A DNA stretch of 64,000 bases from Spartobacteria bacterium (GTDB lineage: Bacteria; Verrucomicrobiota; Verrucomicrobiia; Chthoniobacterales; UBA10450). The position numbers and the translations under genes were made by a program. The notes below the pieces were generated by a model. The model saw nothing but the letters and a program-made list of their open reading frames with translations. It was not told where the DNA came from and ran no database searches. The DNA lies in contig PLCM01000041.1 in assembly GCA_003134765.1 (NCBI GenBank), positions 62,001 through 126,000 on the forward strand. The letters run 5' to 3'. Below, piece by piece: positions 18,637 to 26,111 of the stretch. How positions within the stretch are numbered: position 1 is the stretch's first letter; each line of letters opens with the position of its first letter.

Positions 18637-19602
18637 TTACGCGGCCCTTTCGCGCTGATTTTCGCCCGCATGCTTCGCCGTCAGCGTCACGAAAACATCC
18701 TCGAGCGACGGGCCGATTTCGTGGATCTCAGGACTGGCGATTCCGACGCTGCGAAGTTTCGCGTCGATCTCCGCGCGTTGGACGGTTTCATCCACCAGCA
18801 GGTGCATCGATTGCCCGAACACCGTGGCGTTTAGCACCCCCTTCACTTCCCGCATCGCGCGCAACGCCACTGTCACGTGGTCGCACGTCACATCCAGCCG
18901 GCGCGTGCCCGGCGGGCTGACTTCCGGCATCTGTTTCAACTCGTCGGGTTCGCCGCAAACGATCAGTTTCGCCATGTAAATGTAGCCGACGTGCGAGCAG
19001 CGTTCCGCCTCGTCCATGTAATGGGTCGTGACAAAAAGCGTCATCCCCTGCCCGGCAAATTCGAAGAGTAAATCCCAGAGTTCCCGGCGCGCGACGGGAT
19101 CGATCCCGGCCGTCGGCTCGTCGAGAAAAAGGACCGTCGGTTTGTGCATGAGCGCGCAAGCCATCGCGAGACGTTGCCGCCAGCCGCCGGAGAGCAACGA
19201 GGCGCGGCGGCCCAGATACGGCTCGAGATGCGTGATCGCGATCAGCTCGTCGCGCCGACGTTTCAGTTCGCGATCCGGCAAACTGTAGAGCTTTCCTGAG
19301 AAAAGCAGGTTCTCATTCACGGTTAGCTCGTCGTAGAGCGAGAATTTCTGCGACATGTATCCGATCATTTCCTTGGTCGCGTCGCCTCCGCGCGCGACGT
19401 CCTGGCCGGCGATCCGGGCGGTCCCTTCCGTCGGCTCGAGAATGCCGCAGAGCATCCGAATGACGGTCGATTTGCCGGAACCGTTGGGACCGAGAAACCC
19501 AAAGATCGAGCCGCGGGCGACGGAAAAACTGACGTGATCGACCGCGGTGAAGTTGCCGAAGCGCTTCGTCAGCCCCTCGCACTCGATCATCACGTCGCTC
19601 AT
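18637..19602 (-). CDS. ABC exporter ATP-binding protein
   Basis: A 321-residue ABC ATPase with all motifs intact: Walker A GPNGSGKST, signature LSGGWRQRLAMACAL, Walker B VLFLDEPTAGIDP and the H-loop TTHYMDEAERC. A C-terminal accessory region of about 90 residues follows, as in CcmA/YbhF-like drug exporters. It powers an ABC-2 export system together with the permease downstream and the HlyD lipoprotein upstream. The substrate is not evident; such tripartite sets handle drugs, lipids or polymers. Confidence 0.92.
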   Translation of the reverse strand: MSDVMIECEGLTKRFGNFTAVDHVSFSVARGSIFGFLGPNGSGKSTVIRMLCGILEPTEGTARIAGQDVARGGDATKEMIGYMSQKFSLYDELTVNENLLFSGKLYSLPDRELKRRRDELIAITHLEPYLGRRASLLSGGWRQRLAMACALMHKPTVLFLDEPTAGIDPVARRELWDLLFEFAGQGMTLFVTTHYMDEAERCSHVGYIYMAKLIVCGEPDELKQMPEVSPPGTRRLDVTCDHVTVALRAMREVKGVLNATVFGQSMHLLVDETVQRAEIDAKLRSVGIASPEIHEIGPSLEDVFVTLTAKHAGENQRERAA

Positions 19603-19612
19603 AAGAATAGGC

Positions 19613-19691
19613 GAATCAGGAAAGCAGGAAAAAAGGAAGGAGCAGAAAGAGGGAGTTACTGAAACTCCCTGCTTTCCTGTTTCCCTGATTC
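19613..19691. repeat. Family K inverted repeat
   Basis: Outer arms GAATCAGGAAAGCAGG and CTTTCCTGTTTCCCTGATTC enclose an inner hairpin with GGGAGTT and AACTCCC stems. It fills most of the gap between the HlyD gene and the ATPase gene, so it would be transcribed in the exporter operon mRNA. Confidence 0.75.
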
Positions 19692-19709
19692 ATTCCCGGG
19701 CTTCCAGAT

Positions 19710-20606
19710 TCATTTCACGTTCGGGAAAAAAATGTCGGCGGACATTCCGGCGCGAAGGGCGTCTTCCTTGTTATCCAGGCGGATCTTCACGCCGAAGACC
19801 TGCTTGATCCGGTCTTCTACGGTCTGAACATTCCGCGGGGTAAATTCCGCCTTCCGATTGATCTGTTCGACGGCGCCGGTGAAATCGCGGTCCGGATAGG
19901 AATCGACTCGCACCCGCACGTTCTCGTTGAGCTTGATCAAACCGAGCCAGAGCTCAGGGACATAAACGCGAACCCAGAGACGCTGCGGCAGGATCAAGGT
20001 CGCGACTTCCCGATTGGCCGGGAGCACGTCACCCACTTTGACGCTGAGCACTTCCAGGATCGAATCGGTTGGCGCGACAATTTTCATTTCCTGGATTTGT
20101 GAATCCATGTCGGCAAGCTGGGCGAGCGCCTGCTCCACGCGGGCCCGGGCAGCCGCGATATTTTTTTCCATCGCTTTTGCGGCGCTCATCGCGCGCTCGG
20201 CTTCACTGGAGGAGACGGTATTGCGCTTCAGCAAGTCCTGCTGACGTTGCGCGTCGGCTTTCAAGAATTCGAGCTGCGCGCTTTGCGCTTCGACGTCGTG
20301 TTGTGCCGTGTTGATCTGCGCCGCCGCCAGGTCGCGTCGCGCCATGAGTTCGGAAGCTTCCAGCTGAACGATCGGGGTGCCTGCCTTCAGAGTATCGCCT
20401 TCCCACGCGAAAATTTTTTCCACGCGTCCAGCGGAACGGGAGGCAACATGGACCTCGTCCACCTCGATGGTGCCGGAGACAGCATTGCTCCGCCGATTGC
20501 ACCCGGCCACGAGCACGAGAGCGACGCACGCCGTTGCAGAAGCCGTCTTGAGAAATCCAGTGGCAAACGAAGTGGGCATCGATTGGATCAAAAGTTTGCG
20601 GGACAT
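19710..20606 (-). CDS. HlyD/RND-type periplasmic adaptor lipoprotein
   Basis: From ATG 20606 (or 20579) the protein begins with a signal peptide ending in a lipobox (VALVLVAGC), so it is likely a lipoprotein. The membrane fusion layout is clear. A first beta strand set (GTIEVDEVHVASRSAGRV) and a lipoyl half-motif come first. A long coiled-coil hairpin covers about residues 75-165 (AAAKAMEKNIAAARARVEQ), followed by barrel domains (LPANREVATLILPQRLWVR) and a C-terminal adaptor region. It matches YbhG/EmrA-like adaptors and leads the operon HlyD - ATPase - permease, giving a complete tripartite exporter except for the outer membrane channel. Confidence 0.88.
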   Translation of the reverse strand: MSRKLLIQSMPTSFATGFLKTASATACVALVLVAGCNRRSNAVSGTIEVDEVHVASRSAGRVEKIFAWEGDTLKAGTPIVQLEASELMARRDLAAAQINTAQHDVEAQSAQLEFLKADAQRQQDLLKRNTVSSSEAERAMSAAKAMEKNIAAARARVEQALAQLADMDSQIQEMKIVAPTDSILEVLSVKVGDVLPANREVATLILPQRLWVRVYVPELWLGLIKLNENVRVRVDSYPDRDFTGAVEQINRKAEFTPRNVQTVEDRIKQVFGVKIRLDNKEDALRAGMSADIFFPNVK

Positions 20607-20633
20607 TATTGGCCCGAAAAGGTAGGAAAGGAA

Positions 20634-21041
20634 ATGGCTGGTTACTCGAAAACGCCACTGGCCCAAAAGCTTGGAATCAAGGCCGGGACCAAAGTTATCA
20701 CGCTCAATCCTCCGGCCGGCTACCGGAAATGGCTCGCGCCCCTGCCGGAGGGAGTTTCTTTCACGAGCGAGATCAGGGCAGGCGCCGTCTTTATTCACTT
20801 CTTCGTTTCGGAGAGGAAGATGCTGGAGAAGGAACTGAAGCGATTCCGCAAATTGATGGCGGACCCAGGAACACTCTGGATCTCGTGGCCAAAAAAATCT
20901 TCCCGCATCGCGAGCGACATCACGGAAGACACCATCCGCGAGGTAGCGTTGCCGCTCGGGTTTGTGGATGTAAAAGTCTGCGCCGTGGATGAAACGTGGT
21001 CGGGATTGAAATTGATGATCCGCCGCGAGAATCGGCGCTGA
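20634..21041 (+). CDS. DUF3052 family protein
   Basis: A 135-residue protein starting at ATG 20634, preceded by a purine-rich ribosome site (GGAAAGGAA). It begins MAGYSKTPLAQKLGIKAG and has the TLWISWPKKSS and IREVALPLGFVDVKVCAVD segments typical of DUF3052, a family of unknown function found in many soil bacteria. No catalytic residues can be assigned. It is transcribed divergently from the HlyD gene with only 27 bp between the start codons, so their control regions must overlap. Confidence 0.8.
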   Translation: MAGYSKTPLAQKLGIKAGTKVITLNPPAGYRKWLAPLPEGVSFTSEIRAGAVFIHFFVSERKMLEKELKRFRKLMADPGTLWISWPKKSSRIASDITEDTIREVALPLGFVDVKVCAVDETWSGLKLMIRRENRR

Positions 21042-21107
21042 CATCGACCTGGCCTAACGAGACGTCCCCAAACCGAAAACCGAGTAGACCCGCATCGGCT
21101 TCTCGCT

Positions 21108-22046
21108 TCAGCGCAGCGTCCATGGCTTGAAGTAATCGAGCAGGATCAGTTGGCCCGGCGCTTCGGCGGCCACCCGCTGCATTTCCGGGAAATTGGTCCG
21201 CAGCATGAAAGCAAAACCATCCCGGAGCGGCCGGAAAAAATAATCCTGATGGCTGGGCAGAATGTAACGAGGATGCAACTGCGCAATCGTAGACCTGGCA
21301 GCGCGAATCGCCTCACCGCTCGAGACGCCGACGATGGCGAGATCTACCGGCGACGAATGATAGGAGAGTGATTTGTCGTCGCGACCGCCGGAATTCATAA
21401 AAATTCTTTTGCCGCCCATCTCGATGATGAAGGCGAGCGGCTCGCCCTTCACCCAGTCACTGATCTTTTCGGGCGGCAAATGTTTCGGCGCCCCGTCTAA
21501 CGGGACCCCGCCAAAAAGGCGATCGTGCGTGGCCGGGAGAACATGGATTACTGCATGCCTTACGATTGCGGTCGATCCACTGCGGACGGCTCGCGTTTGG
21601 CCTGCCGGAATGCCGGTCGAACGAACCAGTTCCACACTCGTGGAGGAGGCAATCAATTTCGCCCCCGTGGCGCGCATGATTTCCGGCACATCGAAAAGAT
21701 GATCGACATGCCCATGAGTCACCAGAACGGCGTCGATCCTCGGATGGTCGCGCAACCACGAAGTGACCAATGTTTCGTCCGCGACGGGCTTCAATCTGAA
21801 AGCCATCCGGTATAAGCTTTGCCGCGAAAAATAAGGATCGATCAACACCACGGCGTCGCGCGATTCGAGGAGATAGGCACTCGTCCCCAAATAGGTGATT
21901 CTCACTCCATGGCGCGGGGCCGCGGCGATCGCGGCCGGCGGGTCAGCCTTCACGAGTTGAGAATATTTTTCGAGGCCGCCGCCGAATACCGGCGTCATCG
22001 AACCCACGAGGCAGATAAAAATCCAAGCCCGTAACTTAACCGGCAA
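21108..22046 (-). CDS. Exported metallo-beta-lactamase fold hydrolase
   Basis: 312 residues with an N-terminal signal peptide (IFICLVGSMTPVFGGG). The MBL zinc motif is seen in VLVTHGHVDHLFDVPEI (HxHxDH), followed by a GTSAYLLES strand typical of UlaG/RomA-like hydrolases and a later histidine in LPATHDRLFGG. The final conserved histidine is in LPSHQDYFF. Periplasmic location follows from the signal peptide. Family members cleave phosphodiesters, lactones or lipids; the substrate here is unknown. Confidence 0.85.
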   Translation of the reverse strand: MPVKLRAWIFICLVGSMTPVFGGGLEKYSQLVKADPPAAIAAAPRHGVRITYLGTSAYLLESRDAVVLIDPYFSRQSLYRMAFRLKPVADETLVTSWLRDHPRIDAVLVTHGHVDHLFDVPEIMRATGAKLIASSTSVELVRSTGIPAGQTRAVRSGSTAIVRHAVIHVLPATHDRLFGGVPLDGAPKHLPPEKISDWVKGEPLAFIIEMGGKRIFMNSGGRDDKSLSYHSSPVDLAIVGVSSGEAIRAARSTIAQLHPRYILPSHQDYFFRPLRDGFAFMLRTNFPEMQRVAAEAPGQLILLDYFKPWTLR

Positions 22047-22128
22047 TGATTATTCGAGTCGTTGCCAATGAGGAAGCAGAAAGTGTTGGAGGGTGGACAA
22101 CTCGCCCCAGGCCGTGAACCGTTGGGGG

Positions 22129-22530
22129 ATGAGTGCGCGCCTTTTCGATCACATCGATCTTCGGGTGAGAAATCGGGCAAACGCCCAGCGTTTTTATGCA
22201 GAAATCCTGCCCGCGATCGGGTTCCGCGTAGACAAGAGCGGTGAGCGCTGGGGCGTGTTCGAAGCGCAAGGCGACGTGGCGGTGGACTTCTTCGGCTTCA
22301 CGGAAGATGCCGGACATCGCCCAAACGGGAATCGGATCGCCTTTTGGGCACCGAACCGGCAAGCGGTCGACAAGGTCGGGGAAATAGTGCGGAGCGCTGG
22401 TGCGAAGAATATCGAGGGGCCGGAGCTTTGTCTGGAATACAGTCCCGGCTACTACGCGGTGTTCTTCGAAGATCCCGATGGCAACAAGCTTGAGGTCTGC
22501 TTTCGCGAGAGTGCCACGATCGCGGAGTGA
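22129..22530 (+). CDS. VOC (glyoxalase/dioxygenase superfamily) protein
   Basis: From ATG 22129, preceded by a GGGGG-rich ribosome site, the 133-residue protein begins MSARLFDHIDLRVRN and ends YAVFFEDPDGNKLEVCFRE, the classical vicinal-oxygen-chelate start and end. Likely metal ligands are His in FDHIDLRV, a His in EDAGHRPNG and Glu in KLEVCF. Such small VOC proteins act as glyoxalases, fosfomycin-resistance enzymes or isomerases; the specific reaction cannot be told. It is divergent from the MBL hydrolase gene. Confidence 0.85.
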   Translation: MSARLFDHIDLRVRNRANAQRFYAEILPAIGFRVDKSGERWGVFEAQGDVAVDFFGFTEDAGHRPNGNRIAFWAPNRQAVDKVGEIVRSAGAKNIEGPELCLEYSPGYYAVFFEDPDGNKLEVCFRESATIAE

Positions 22531-22570
22531 TGCGGCGCTGCGGCCGCGACGCCTTCGCAAGGTGGTCGGT

Positions 22571-22644
22571 TTGGTAGGGCGAGACTCTGTCGAGCCGCCG
22601 CTGGTCCTGCGTCCTTCGGCTCGACAGAGTCTCGCCCTACCAAA
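22571..22644. repeat. Family C inverted repeat
   Basis: Arms TTGGTAGGGCGAGACTCTGT and its complement ACAGAGTCTCGCCCTACCAA enclose a loop of about 25 bp. This is the best-formed copy of the family. Others are at 40513, 41795 and, as a single arm, 31289. It lies between the convergent VOC and maf genes, where it could serve both as a transcription terminator. Confidence 0.9.
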
Positions 22645-22650
22645 ATCACC

Positions 22651-23253
22651 TCAAAGACACTTCGGGGGGACTCCGACTGCCGCCTTCACTCCAAAAGCTC
22701 GCAGCGCCCGCACCGTTTTCTCCATCGGGAGTCCAACCACATTGCTGTACGAGCCGTCGATGCGCTCGATGATTTCCCTGCCGCGGCCTTGCGCGGCGTA
22801 GGCGCCGGCCTTGTCGAGCGGATCGACTTTCGCGAGGTACTCCCGGATGGCGCGATCACCCAGCTTGCGAAAATGGACGCGCGACATCTCGTGAAAGCTC
22901 TCGGATTTGCCGAGAGCCGGCTGGGATATCCGCACCGCCGTCCAGACTTCGTGGGCGCGCCCGCTCAAACGTCCCAGGATTCGGACGGCGTCTTCTAGAT
23001 CAGCCGGTTTGCCGAGAACTTCCCCGTCGATCGCTACCAGGGTATCGGCGGCCAGCACGACAGCGTCAGGCGATATTTCTGAAACGCGGGTGGCTTTGCG
23101 CGCCGCGTTCCAGATCGTCAATTCGCGAATCGTCAGCCAGCTGTGGGCGACTTCATCGACCGGCGGCGAAATGACCTCAAATTCGTAACCCGCTTCGCTC
23201 AACAGTTGACGGCGGCGCGGCGATCCGGAGGCGAGAATGAAACGCGGGAGCAC
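22651..23253 (-). CDS. maf: Maf-like nucleotide pyrophosphatase
   Basis: 200 residues of normal Maf length. The N-terminal ILASGSPRRRQLLSEAG motif, the ADTLVAIDGEVLGKPADLEDA segment with the metal-binding Asp, and the late GAYAAQGRGREIIERIDGSY stretch are all present (each visible in full in the translation). Maf proteins hydrolyse non-canonical or dTTP/UTP nucleotides to monophosphates, preventing incorporation, and have been linked to septum control. The gene is followed closely (10 bp) upstream by a DUF4412 gene on the same strand, so the two may be an operon. Confidence 0.92.
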   Translation of the reverse strand: MLPRFILASGSPRRRQLLSEAGYEFEVISPPVDEVAHSWLTIRELTIWNAARKATRVSEISPDAVVLAADTLVAIDGEVLGKPADLEDAVRILGRLSGRAHEVWTAVRISQPALGKSESFHEMSRVHFRKLGDRAIREYLAKVDPLDKAGAYAAQGRGREIIERIDGSYSNVVGLPMEKTVRALRAFGVKAAVGVPPKCL

Positions 23254-23263
23254 GGCCGCGCGC

Positions 23264-23959
23264 CTACGGTTTTGCGGGAGGCGCAGGTTCAGGATTTTCG
23301 CCGGAGGACTCCTTTACGTTCGGAATCTTCATCTCCTGAAAACCCTTCGGCACGGCGAATTCGGCGTCGCTCAATGGGTCGCGCTTGATCGACGTAACCG
23401 TGCTCGTGATCTCCTGGTCGCCCATCTTGACCTGGGTGCGCAGCGGAAAGCCGGGCAGATCCCGATAATCCATCATTCCCTTGGCGAGATCGTTCCACGC
23501 GGAGGGCATCACGGCCTGAAGCTCTTTCATGATGGCGGCGGAATCCGGAAAGCTTGGGGCGATCCAATAGCTCGCTTTGAACATTTTGGTTTCACCCACG
23601 TATTCCTCCGCTTCATAGCCATTGATCGTCATCTTTTTCCCGGTCGCGGTAATCTTCGGTTTCTCGCCGGTGGTCCCACCATACTTGGACGCGAGCTCGG
23701 CGATCGCCTTCGCCTTGTCGCCGGAAATGCGGAGATATTTCTTCTGTGCGGTCATCAAGGTGATGGTGTCGCCGGTCCTGCCGTCCACGATCATGGTCAT
23801 CTGCGGCGTCGCTTCCATCCGGATCTTATCGCCCCTGACCTTCATGATCATTTCGCTGGCCGCACCTTTTCCTTCTACTTTTTGGACGATGGTGAAATCA
23901 GCGCGGACCGAAAGGCCGAAGCCAGTGAGAAGGGCAAGGGAAAGGACGAAAGCTCTCAT
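23264..23959 (-). CDS. Exported DUF4412 domain protein
   Basis: 231 residues. A signal peptide (AFVLSLALLTGFGLSVRA) is followed by a DUF4412 domain of alternating strands, e.g. RGDKIRMEATPQMTMIVDG and GYEAEEYVGETKMFKASYW. It ends in a short Glu/Pro-rich tail. The family is related in fold to LolA/LolB-like lipoprotein carriers, but function is not established. It precedes maf by 10 bp in the same direction. Confidence 0.82.
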   Translation of the reverse strand: MRAFVLSLALLTGFGLSVRADFTIVQKVEGKGAASEMIMKVRGDKIRMEATPQMTMIVDGRTGDTITLMTAQKKYLRISGDKAKAIAELASKYGGTTGEKPKITATGKKMTINGYEAEEYVGETKMFKASYWIAPSFPDSAAIMKELQAVMPSAWNDLAKGMMDYRDLPGFPLRTQVKMGDQEITSTVTSIKRDPLSDAEFAVPKGFQEMKIPNVKESSGENPEPAPPAKP

Positions 23960-24061
23960 GCCGACAACTTAGGTCCCGGAGAGAGGAGAACGCAACCGGT
24001 CACGGTGGATCCAGAAAGGACTTGGCAGCCGCAATGAGGCGCGGCAGCTTACTCGTCGCGC

Positions 24062-24132
24062 GCGGGTGTAGCTCAATGGTAGAGCTGTAGCCTTCCAAGC
24101 TACTGACGAGGGTTCGATTCCCTTCACCCGCT
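24062..24132 (+). tRNA. tRNA-Gly (anticodon TCC)
   Basis: A 71-nt cloverleaf. The acceptor stem GCGGGTG pairs with CACCCGC at 24125-24131. The D arm is GCTCAATGGTAGAGC, the anticodon stem-loop has the loop CTTCCAA (anticodon TCC), and the T arm is AGGGTTCGATTCCCT. The discriminator base is T and CCA is not encoded. Confidence 0.97.
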
Positions 24133-24154
24133 GATTTCTTCATTCCAATGGCCC

Positions 24155-24246
24155 GTCATCCCGAGCGCAGTCGAGGGATCCCGTTGCAAAATCGATCGCG
24201 GCGGCCACGGGCTCCCTCGACTTCGCTTCGCTTCGCTCGGGATGAC
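24155..24246. repeat. Family A palindromic element
   Basis: A 92-bp copy with outer ends GTCATCCCGAGCGCAGTCGA and GCTCGGGATGAC and inner arms GGGATCCCGT and GGGCTCCCTCGAC. It occupies the space between tRNA-Gly and the 3' end of the PEP-CTERM-like gene. It could act as a bidirectional terminator. Confidence 0.9.
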
Positions 24247-24252
24247 GGTTGC

Positions 24253-24867
24253 CTACTGATCGGTGCGGCGACGTTTGCGATGCCATCTGGCATGAATGCC
24301 GCGGACGGCAACGAGAACCAGCAGAGAAGCACCACACATCCAGGTGGACGCTTCCGGAACAGGTGAGGCAGGGAGCATCTCCGCGTCCGGGGCAAATCCA
24401 GATGGCAGGGACTCGGAACTGATCCCGAACGATGTGCGGGCGAAGGTCAGAAAGGTGTTGGTGCCAGCAAAATTCGTGAATCGGGAAAAGCCTCGCAGCG
24501 GGCGATCCGCTCCCGCGAATAACGTGGGACCGGGAGCTGGCATGGCCTTACCCATCTCGATGGTTTCGCCGCGGTGCACTTGCATTTGAGTTGCCGTCAA
24601 CGCTCGCGCGATCAAAGCCGCGCGCTGCGCCGGATCTTCCCGAGGCGAATCGAAAGGTACCGCGCGGGCCGAATAGACCGGGACGTCGTTCGTCGCCGCG
24701 GCGGAGAATTTCAACCCGCCATGGTTGAAACTTGTGTAGGCCAGGAACACGGAGCCACCCACGGCGGCGACGGCAAACCCAATGATTGCCGGCAACGGGA
24801 GTCGCGGAACGGCGAGGCGCGCGGCGCGGTATTGTTCGGGAGCGACGGCCATATCGTGTTGTCCCAA
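24253..24867 (-). CDS. Membrane protein with PEP-CTERM-like C-terminal anchor
   Basis: 204 residues with no recognised catalytic domain. There is a hydrophobic segment near residues 27-47 (IIGFAVAAVGGSVFLAYTSF). A low-complexity exported region follows, then a C terminus reading VPEASTW, a hydrophobic helix and RWHRKRRR. VPE(A/P)ST followed by a helix and basic tail is the PEP-CTERM sorting signal read by exosortase/archaeosortase-type enzymes, common in verrucomicrobia. No exosortase is in the window. The start could be MAVAPEQ, six residues in. Confidence 0.65.
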   Translation of the reverse strand: MGQHDMAVAPEQYRAARLAVPRLPLPAIIGFAVAAVGGSVFLAYTSFNHGGLKFSAAATNDVPVYSARAVPFDSPREDPAQRAALIARALTATQMQVHRGETIEMGKAMPAPGPTLFAGADRPLRGFSRFTNFAGTNTFLTFARTSFGISSESLPSGFAPDAEMLPASPVPEASTWMCGASLLVLVAVRGIHARWHRKRRRTDQ

Positions 24868-24970
24868 TCGAACGGCGTTCTCGCGCCGTTAAGTCGGGCA
24901 TTTTGAAGAGCACGATTTGTTCCGCCAATGGGGGTTTTCGGGGGCGTGATTTCCGCCCTCGCAGATTATT

Positions 24971-24996
24971 GGGACGTGCAGAAGCACGTCCCTCCG
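24971..24996. repeat. Family D half element
   Basis: GGGACGTGCAGAAGCACGTCCCTCCG is a compact palindromic arm matching the family D copies at 8797 and 43867. It lies in the 160-bp gap between the PEP-CTERM-like gene and pgsA, which otherwise shows nothing recognisable. Confidence 0.75.
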
Positions 24997-25026
24997 AATG
25001 AAAAATGACTCGCCGGGCGGCGGATT

Positions 25027-25605
25027 CTACTGGTCGGGCGCGATCACATCGCGATGGCGCCAAGCGTAACGTAGTCCGGAATAAACGGTTAACCCTACGG
25101 TGACCCAGACCAAAACCGGCCCGGCCTGGTACCAGCCGCGGTACCACCAGCCGCTATCAGGCTCGCCGAAATGAAGTTCCCGCGCCGCAAGCAGCCCGAG
25201 GAAAAAAATCACGGTGATAATTTGCCACGATGTCTTGTGTTTGCCCAAACGCTCGGCGGGCAGGACCTGGCCGCGCGCACTCGCCATCAAACGCAACCCA
25301 GTGATGAGAAATTCCCGGCCCACGACCGTCGTCGCCGCCCAGGCCGGGATGGCGTTCATCGGGACCAGCGAAATGAACGCGGCCGCCATCATAATCTTGT
25401 CCACGAGCGGGTCCATCAGCTTACCGAAGTTTGTAACGAAGCCGTAGCGGCGCGCGATTTCGCCGTCCACAAAATCGGTGATGCCGGCGATGAGGAAAAT
25501 GATGAAGGCGGCGGTGCGGGCGTAGCTCCAGCTCCAGTTGAGCATCGCGACGAAAAGGATCGTCAAGACCAGGCGGCTGATGGTGAGTCGGTTTGCCCAG
25601 TTCAT
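25027..25605 (-). CDS. pgsA: CDP-diacylglycerol-glycerol-3-phosphate 3-phosphatidyltransferase
   Basis: From ATG 25605 (MNWANRLTISRLVLT) this is a 192-residue membrane enzyme. It has the CDP-alcohol phosphotransferase motif DFVDGEIARRYG...GKLMDPLVDK (residues about 44-70), whose aspartates bind the metal ions, and about five hydrophobic segments. It makes phosphatidylglycerophosphate, the first step of phosphatidylglycerol and cardiolipin synthesis at the inner membrane. The start overlaps the moaE stop by four bases (ATGA), which supports this start and translational coupling. The open frame upstream of 25605 lies inside moaE. Confidence 0.92.
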   Translation of the reverse strand: MNWANRLTISRLVLTILFVAMLNWSWSYARTAAFIIFLIAGITDFVDGEIARRYGFVTNFGKLMDPLVDKIMMAAAFISLVPMNAIPAWAATTVVGREFLITGLRLMASARGQVLPAERLGKHKTSWQIITVIFFLGLLAARELHFGEPDSGWWYRGWYQAGPVLVWVTVGLTVYSGLRYAWRHRDVIAPDQ

Positions 25606-26045
25606 GCGCGCGCGTCGGAAGGTTGTTTGGATTTTGTCTCGGTGACCTCGGGTCTCTCCTTGAACACCGGATGTTTCCAGATCGGCACGACGCGTTTCAG
25701 TTCGTCCATGATCCATTGACTGGCACCGAAGGCCGCGCCGCGATGGCTGCTCGCCACCCGCACCACCACCGACGGTTGGGCGGCCGGCACAAACCCGAGC
25801 CGATGGCGGACGAAAATTTCGCGCACCTCGAATTTTTGCGCGGCGCTCTCCGCCACCAGCCGCATCTGGTGTTCCGCCATGGCGCGATGCGCTTCATATT
25901 CGATGCCTGTGATCTCGCGCCCGTTCTCGGTGGAACGAACCGCGCCCCAAAAAACCACCACCGCCCCCGCTTGCGGATCGTCGTTCCGCTCCGGCAAAAC
26001 AAGCGGCGACTCAGTGAGTGAAACTTCGCAAACGGAAATTGCCAT
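25602..26045 (-). CDS. moaE: Molybdopterin synthase catalytic subunit
   Basis: 147 residues matching MoaE. The segment AVVVFWGAVRSTENGREITG is followed by IEYEAHRAMAEHQM. The active-site region reads IFVRHRLGFVPAAQPSVVVRV and ASSHRGAAFGASQWIMDELK, ending VPIWKHPVF with the catalytic lysine. The complex with MoaD (not in the window) inserts the dithiolene sulfurs into cPMP. The gene overlaps pgsA by four bases and is divergent from gnd. Confidence 0.92.
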   Translation of the reverse strand: MAISVCEVSLTESPLVLPERNDDPQAGAVVVFWGAVRSTENGREITGIEYEAHRAMAEHQMRLVAESAAQKFEVREIFVRHRLGFVPAAQPSVVVRVASSHRGAAFGASQWIMDELKRVVPIWKHPVFKERPEVTETKSKQPSDARA

Positions 26046-26111
26046 GCGCTATTGGAACCGGGTAGAGTTGGGGCCACTGCCGACTCCCGGCGTGATCAAG
26101 GAGATACTAAA

